A DNA stretch of 64,000 nucleotides. Origin: JAJXZJ01 sp050012855. Lineage in GTDB: Bacteria > Verrucomicrobiota > Verrucomicrobiia > Limisphaerales > J093. The stretch is taken from NCBI GenBank assembly GCA_050012855.1, contig JBEKGJ010000004.1, forward strand, positions 1-64,000, in the 5' to 3' direction. Position numbers and translations under genes: made by a program. The notes below the pieces were generated by a model that searched no databases, had not been told where the DNA came from, and saw nothing but the letters and a program-made list of their open reading frames with translations. Below are positions 55,689 to 64,000 of the stretch, in pieces. Each line of letters opens with the position of its first letter. Position 1 is the stretch's first letter.

Positions 55689-55812
55689 GAAGAAAGTCCG
55701 GCGCCCGAAACGGTTTCGCGTTTCGGAATTCGGATTGGTTTCGGACTTCGACCCTCGGATTTCGGACTGGGCAGACTGAGGCTCACGCCGACTGCTACCT
55801 AAAGGAATGACC

Positions 55813-57084
55813 ATGGACGTGGCTGTTTCACCCACCTTGCGCCGGCGACGCCGGGTTCGGCGCTGGCTCATTCTCGCCGCGGGCGGCATCACGCTGGCAC
55901 TGATCACGTTCGGTTTGTCGCGGCTGCGGCCGGCCGCGCCGGGTGTCGAGAAGGCCTCGCTTTACCTGGGCACGGTGGAACGCGGCGAGATGCTCCGCCA
56001 GGTGCGGGGCAATGGCGTGCTCGTGCCGGAAGACATCCGCTGGATTCCGACGATCAACGCCGGCCGCGTCGAGCGGATTAAGGTGCTGCCCGGAGCGCGG
56101 GTGGAAGCCGACACCGTGCTGGTGGAGTTGAGCAACCCGGACGTGGATCAAGCCGCGTTCGACGCCGAGTGGCAGCTCAAGGGCGCGGAGGCCGACCTGG
56201 CCAACACGCGCGTCCAAATGGCATCGCAGCGGCTGACCCAGGAAGCCACCGTGGCCGGCGCCATGGCCAATTACCGAGACGCAAAACAGGATTTTGGGGC
56301 AAATGAAGCCCTGGCCCAAAGCGGTCTGGTCGCGGCGCTCACGCTGAAACAATCGCAGAACAAGGCCGAGGATCTGGCCAAACTCCTGGCCATCGAACAG
56401 GAACGCCTGCAAATCAGCGGCGACGCCGCCAAGGCCCAAATCGCCGTGCAGGAGGCCAAGGTGGCGCAACTGCGCGCGCAAGGCGATTTGAAGCGCCGCC
56501 AGGTTGAGGCGCTGAAAATCCGCGCCGGCGTGGACGGCGTGCTGCAACGGCTCGGCGACCCGACCAACCCGCTCCAGATCGGCCAGCAACTCGCCGTGGG
56601 CGCCCTCGTCGCGCGGGTGGCCAACCCGACCAGGCTGAAGGCCGCCGTCAAGATCGCGGAAACGCAGGCCAAGGACGTTCAACTCGATCAGAAGGCCGAG
56701 ATTGACACGCGCAACGGCGTCATTCCGGGCCATGTGGTCCGTATTGATCCCGCCGTGGAAAATGGCACGGTCACAGTGGACATCGCCCTCGATGCGCCGC
56801 TGCCGAAAGGCGCCCGGCCGGATCTGAGCGTGGACGGCACCATCACCCTGGAACGACTGGAAAATGTGCGGCACGTCGGCCGGCCTGTAAACGGCCAGGC
56901 CGAGAGCGAGGCCAGCCTGTTCAAGCTCGTTAACAACGGCAGGGAAGCGGTCCGCGTGCCGGTCAAACTGGGGCGCAGTTCAGTGACCGCCATCGAAATC
57001 GTGGCCGGGCTGGAGGTCGGGGACCAGGTGATCCTGTCGGACATGTCCCAATGGGACGCCGCCGCGCGAGTGCGGCTGCAGTAA
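55813..57084 (+). CDS. HlyD/AcrA-type periplasmic adaptor
   Basis: The protein has 423 residues from the ATG at 55813, which lies 6 bases after AAAGGA; the ATG at 55807 would leave no spacing. One membrane helix follows a basic start (RRWLILAAGGITLALITFGL). The lipoyl halves flank a long helical hairpin (about residues 110-240, rich in Ala, Gln, Glu and Lys), ending at DGVLQRLGDPTNPLQIGQQL. The C-terminal strand domain includes VEIVAGLEV-like and GDQVILSDMSQW segments. Such adaptors connect an inner-membrane ABC transporter to an outer-membrane channel. No channel gene is present here, so a partner elsewhere would be needed. Confidence 0.87.
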   Translation: MDVAVSPTLRRRRRVRRWLILAAGGITLALITFGLSRLRPAAPGVEKASLYLGTVERGEMLRQVRGNGVLVPEDIRWIPTINAGRVERIKVLPGARVEADTVLVELSNPDVDQAAFDAEWQLKGAEADLANTRVQMASQRLTQEATVAGAMANYRDAKQDFGANEALAQSGLVAALTLKQSQNKAEDLAKLLAIEQERLQISGDAAKAQIAVQEAKVAQLRAQGDLKRRQVEALKIRAGVDGVLQRLGDPTNPLQIGQQLAVGALVARVANPTRLKAAVKIAETQAKDVQLDQKAEIDTRNGVIPGHVVRIDPAVENGTVTVDIALDAPLPKGARPDLSVDGTITLERLENVRHVGRPVNGQAESEASLFKLVNNGREAVRVPVKLGRSSVTAIEIVAGLEVGDQVILSDMSQWDAAARVRLQ

Positions 57085-57151
57085 GCCGGCCGCGTTTCAG
57101 TTTCGGTGACCTCAGCCGGGCAAGCCTGCCGGTCCGTGTGATTTGCCCGCC

Positions 57152-60904
<3,753 letters not shown>

Positions 60905-61262
60905 AACGCGCGGTGCCGCGGCGGGCACCGAAAGCGGCAAACTACCGGCGGGACACGTGGTTTGCAAGCAATAAATCAACGAATCTTGATATGACGATGC
61001 GTACTTTTCCTTCGCCACTGGAAGTTGACCCCGGTCACAAGGCCCTCCCCGGCCCGCAACTGTTGCGGGGGTGAGGAGCGCGGGCGGCTCGCCGGCTGTT
61101 CGCTGCGCCCTCGCGGCGAACTCCCTTCGTGACCTCACGTGGTAGCTCGTGGACCGCCGGGCCGCGACAGACTCCGCCATCATCATTCCACACTCCCTCT
61201 CCGCCCCGGGGAGAGGGCCGGGGTGAGGTGTCTGCCAATCCGAAATCCACAATCCGCAATCG
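60905..61262. repeat. Repeat mosaic upstream of metH
   Basis: A perfect palindrome CCCGCAAC-T-GTTGCGGG lies at 61053-61069. A second hairpin, CCCTCTCC and GGAGAGGG, spans 61195-61217. The part near 61085-61165 resembles DNA at 98-205 in both orientations. It holds no convincing gene; open frames in it are repeat by-products. The metH promoter probably lies in the non-repetitive part nearest the start codon (60905-61020). Confidence 0.65.
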
Positions 61263-61670
61263 GTAGCGCCTCGTCTCCCGCTTTCCGCTTTCCCCGTTCC
61301 GAAACGTGTCACATAACTTATACTCATCATCAGCGATTTGTTCATCCATCCTTGCTAAAATCAGTCTTGACGGAAAGGCTTATTCCGATCAAACACAGCT
61401 TCATTCTCATGGAATGCGGAACCGCGTGCCCGAATCCAGAGAAGGACCGCTTACTTCCCGTCCGCATCGCCTTGTCTTGCGTCAGTGCCCTCGCTGGCGT
61501 TGTCAGGCCAGTGCCTTGACCTGCCCGCCGGCTGCCATGACGGAATTCCAAACGCTCATCACGAAGCCTTGGGTGGATATCACAGTGATTTGTTCTGCAA
61601 TGACTTACGCTGTTCCGGTAGGGCTGAGCTGCGGCTCGGCCCAAATATGGGGACACAACTAAAGACCTCC
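61263..61670. other. Intergenic region before the C10 peptidase gene
   Basis: These 408 bases contain short open frames without domains and no repeat or RNA fold that I recognise. The promoter of the peptidase gene presumably lies in the A/T-richer part (61300-61400). Confidence 0.4.
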
Positions 61671-64000
61671 ATGAAAACCAAGATGTTCAGCAACCTGACT
61701 GCCGGAGCGCGTCCGGCCGCGAGCGAACGCAGCGAACACAGAAGAGAAGGCGACCGGCTGCTGCGCGCGCCGTGTGCTGCTCTCGGCCCAAGGCCTTGCG
61801 CAGCGGGAGGATTCTTCGGGGGCACGGACATTCTTACCCGCCCGGCTGGGGAGTTTGCAGCGAAGCGGACGAGAATCCCTGCCTGTGCTGGCACTTCGCT
61901 GCTTCTACTACTGTTTGTGGCGACGGTATTCGCCGCACCCGTGACTGAGCAGCAGGCGCGCAAGGCAGCCGAAACCTTCATCCTGGCCCGGTATGCGTCA
62001 GCCGGCCCGGCACTCGCCCAGACTCAAGCACAGACTCGTCGCTCGGCGAAGTCAGTCCGGGAGACCGTCCCTTTGCGGGAAGACGGCACGGCGCTCGGGT
62101 ACGTGGCGGCCCTGGCCCCGTCCGGCTTTGTTCTTTTGCGCGCGGATGACCAAGCCCCTCCTGTCAAGCTCCACAGCGAAAACGGCTCCTTCAGGAACCT
62201 GCCGCCCGCCTTCCTGAAAGTCATCAAGCTGGAGCTCGCCGAGGAACTGGCGGCCTTGGAGGCGTTGAGACGCCAGCAACGGGCGGCAGACCCACGATTT
62301 CCCAAACAATGGTCCGTGCTGCTCGGTACCACTGGCGACCCTCTTCCGTCCGATCCGTCCCCGCCGAGTTCTGGCCCCGGCGTGTACTTGCTGACGACGC
62401 TCTGGGATCAAGGCGACCCCGACAACTACTACTGCCCTGCGGCCGTTGGAGGGCCGGGCGGTCGCGCGCCCGCTGGTTGCGCTGCCATCGCCCTGGCCCA
62501 GATCCTTCGCTACCACACGCTGCCCACCTGCTTGGCTGCCAACCACACGTACCAGGATATCTGGGGTGCCTGCGTCGGCACGCACTCCATGAGTGATGCC
62601 GGAATGGGTGCCTACGACTGGGCGGACATGCCGGACTTGGTGACGCCCGACAGTTGGGGCGCCGAAATCAGCGCCGTCGGACAGTTGGTTTACCATTGCG
62701 CCGTCGGCTTCGAGTCCGACTTCGAGGCCGGCGGCACTTCTGCCGACCCGTCCGCCGCGCCCAACGCACTGCGTGCTTTCTTCGGTTACACGGCCGGGGA
62801 TCTCGAGTGGAAGTCAGGCTATCCCAGCGCGCAATGGTACAACAAGGTTGTCGCTGACATCGATGCCGATCTCCCCATCTTCTACGCCATGTGGGAAACC
62901 GGACTTACGCATGGGCACTCTTGCGTCTGCGACGGCTACCAAAACGGGAATGAAATCCACCTGAACCTCGGATGGTCCGGCGCCGGCAATGCCTGGTACA
63001 ACCTCGACACCGTCGCCGCCGGCGGATTCAACTGGACAGAGCATGGGGCCGTCTTCGGCATCGCGCCGCCGGCGTTGCCCGTCATCACAACCCAGCCACA
63101 GAGTCTCACCGTTGGCGTCGGGAGCACGGCGACCTTCCAGGTGACAGCCAGCGGGACGCCACCGCTCAGCTACCAGTGGCAGATGGACGGCGGCGAATTG
63201 CCCGGAGCGACTGGTTCGACGCTCACGCTTACAAACGTGCAACTGGATCAGGCTGCCAACTACGCCGTCGTCGTCACCGGTGTTGGCGGGAGCGTGACCA
63301 GCAGCCCGGCAACGCTCACCGTTCTTTCGGATGCTGGGCCTGCCATCCAATGGCAAGCATCGTTCGGGGGCTCTGATTATGATGAGCTTAACAGCCTCCA
63401 GCAGACGAGCGACGGCGGGTACATCTTGGGCGGTTCATCCCGGTCAGGCGTTTCGGGCAACAAGACCAGCCCCAATTACGGATGGGATGACTTTTGGGTG
63501 GTGAAGCTGGATGCCAACGGGAACAAACAATGGGACCGGTCGTTCGGAGGTTCCAGTACTGATGAGCTTTACAGCCTCAGCCAAACAAGCGATGGTGGGT
63601 ACATCTTGGGCGGTACATCCTTGTCAGGCGTTTCGGGCAATAAGACCAGCCCTAATTACGGCAACGATGACTTTTGGGTGGTGAAGCTGGATGCCAACGG
63701 AAACGAACAATGGGACCGGTCATTCGGGGGCTTCGATGACGATGATCTTCGCAGCCTCAGCCAAACAAGCGATGGTGGGTACATCTTGGGCGGTACATCC
63801 TCGTCAGGCGTTTCGGGCAACAAGACCAGCCCCTACTACGGCAACTCTGACTTTTGGGTGGTAAAACTGGATCCCAGCGGGAACAAGCAATGGGACCGGT
63901 CGTTCGGAGGCGAGCGTGACGCTGTGCTTTACAGCCTCAGCCAAACAAGCGACGACGGGTACATCTTGGGCGGTGAATCCGAGTCAGGCGTTTGGCGCAA
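61671..64000 (+). CDS. Secreted C10 (streptopain-type) cysteine peptidase with Ig-like domain and C-terminal repeats (partial)
   Basis: The frame is open from the ATG at 61671 to the window edge (776 codons, no stop). The order is: an unusual leader (1-74), a hydrophobic signal core (TSLLLLLFVATVFAAP, about 75-90), a Spi-type propeptide beginning VTEQQARKAAETFILARY, and a C10 catalytic domain with Cys270 in PAGCAAIALAQILRYH and His416 in GHSCVCDGY followed by HLNLGWSGAG. An Ig-like domain follows (ITTQPQSLTVGVGS, YQWQMDGG), then 60-residue repeats (DFWVVKLDANGN). It is predicted to be a secreted protease, matured by removal of the propeptide. The 3' end is outside the window. Confidence 0.88.
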   Translation, partial: MKTKMFSNLTAGARPAASERSEHRREGDRLLRAPCAALGPRPCAAGGFFGGTDILTRPAGEFAAKRTRIPACAGTSLLLLLFVATVFAAPVTEQQARKAAETFILARYASAGPALAQTQAQTRRSAKSVRETVPLREDGTALGYVAALAPSGFVLLRADDQAPPVKLHSENGSFRNLPPAFLKVIKLELAEELAALEALRRQQRAADPRFPKQWSVLLGTTGDPLPSDPSPPSSGPGVYLLTTLWDQGDPDNYYCPAAVGGPGGRAPAGCAAIALAQILRYHTLPTCLAANHTYQDIWGACVGTHSMSDAGMGAYDWADMPDLVTPDSWGAEISAVGQLVYHCAVGFESDFEAGGTSADPSAAPNALRAFFGYTAGDLEWKSGYPSAQWYNKVVADIDADLPIFYAMWETGLTHGHSCVCDGYQNGNEIHLNLGWSGAGNAWYNLDTVAAGGFNWTEHGAVFGIAPPALPVITTQPQSLTVGVGSTATFQVTASGTPPLSYQWQMDGGELPGATGSTLTLTNVQLDQAANYAVVVTGVGGSVTSSPATLTVLSDAGPAIQWQASFGGSDYDELNSLQQTSDGGYILGGSSRSGVSGNKTSPNYGWDDFWVVKLDANGNKQWDRSFGGSSTDELYSLSQTSDGGYILGGTSLSGVSGNKTSPNYGNDDFWVVKLDANGNEQWDRSFGGFDDDDLRSLSQTSDGGYILGGTSSSGVSGNKTSPYYGNSDFWVVKLDPSGNKQWDRSFGGERDAVLYSLSQTSDDGYILGGESESGVWR
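61701..61892 (+). repeat. Probable in-frame palindromic insertion in the signal-peptide region
   Basis: Between the first codons (MKTKMFSNLT) and the hydrophobic core lie about 64 codons of Arg/Ala/Gly/Pro-rich sequence that do not look like a signal peptide. This DNA contains imperfect inverted repeats (ATTCTTACCCGC against GCGGACGAGAAT). Without it, the N-terminus would read as a short basic start followed at once by the LLLLLFVATVFA core. I infer a REP-like element inserted without breaking the frame. Confidence 0.6.
63361..64000 (+). repeat. 180-bp tandem coding repeats in the C10 peptidase
   Basis: Repeat units of exactly 180 bases begin at 63361, 63541, 63721 and 63901, each coding 60 residues such as LSQTSDGGYILGGTS and DFWVVKLDANGN. 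The copies are nearly identical at nucleotide level apart from a variable patch after SFGG. The last copy is cut by the window edge. The pattern suggests recent expansion, and the protein is probably a surface beta-propeller-like stalk or binding module. Confidence 0.85.

Noticed and set aside
60905..61020. Possible SAM-II-like riboswitch on the minus strand before metH (GATTTA and TTGCAA close together).
   Set aside because: The flanking stem does not pair well and the conserved 3' part of SAM-II is missing. I found no other riboswitch core.
61051..61070. CCCGCAACTGT string like a cobalamin riboswitch box near the B12-dependent metH gene.
   Set aside because: It is half of a perfect 17-bp palindrome within a repeat mosaic and on the wrong strand for metH, with no B12 box or other conserved parts.
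61035..61349. Short minus-strand frames that would extend metH or form a small gene.
   Set aside because: The sequence is made of repeat palindromes (for example a TSPRPSPRGGEG-like string common in repeats). MetH homology begins only after 60904.

Overview
The window is GC-rich chromosomal DNA that looks like Verrucomicrobiota, perhaps the Limisphaerales/Pedosphaerales branch. This is an inference from gene content: giant FG-GAP/ASPIC-UnbV secreted proteins, a GxGYxYP protein, a PD40/TPR protein, ADOP-type permeases with their PadR regulator, few clear Shine-Dalgarno sites, and many short palindromic repeats between genes. I see no rRNA, tRNA, transposase, phage gene or CRISPR array.

Layout. 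1-436 is a palindromic repeat composite. 437-7893 holds two tandem, overlapping paralogues for secreted FG-GAP/ASPIC-UnbV proteins of about 1,240 residues, each internally duplicated. A membrane-anchored PD40/TPR protein with a CxxCH motif follows. 10867-16998 is mixed metabolism: an FlK-like thioesterase, a GxGYxYP protein, an HpnA-like epimerase on the minus strand, a small TPR protein next to mtnA, and an esterase-like lipoprotein. 17218-24805 is a surface-polysaccharide block with two GT4 glycosyltransferases, a sugar-nucleotide epimerase, an O-antigen polymerase/ligase-like membrane protein, an acyltransferase and a methyltransferase. An MFS transporter comes next.

26295-57084 is the notable part. 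A PadR regulator sits behind a duplicated palindromic operator. It is followed by a glyoxalase/SnoaL fusion, an ABC ATPase and an unknown protein. Then come a truncated permease remnant carrying a PemK/MazF toxin-antitoxin pair, nine full-length tandem permease genes (about 25 kb), a second ABC ATPase and an HlyD-type adaptor. The permeases are ADOP/MacB-like: each has a conserved cytoplasmic prefix, two MacB-type extracytoplasmic domains and two FtsX domains. Almost every boundary between them is a ladder of 8-bp repeats (consensus GTTGAATC) that runs in phase into the next start codon. A decayed ATPase copy with its upstream region lies between permeases 7 and 8. The array appears to have grown by duplication of a permease/ATPase unit, with later ATPase loss and one toxin-antitoxin insertion. 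I infer a PadR-controlled efflux or envelope-remodelling system in which two ATPases and one adaptor serve many interchangeable permeases.

57152-60904 (minus) is cobalamin-dependent methionine synthase, preceded by a repeat mosaic. From 61671 a secreted C10 (streptopain-type) cysteine peptidase with an Ig-like domain and 60-residue C-terminal repeats runs off the window end. Its signal-peptide region appears to carry an in-frame palindromic insertion.
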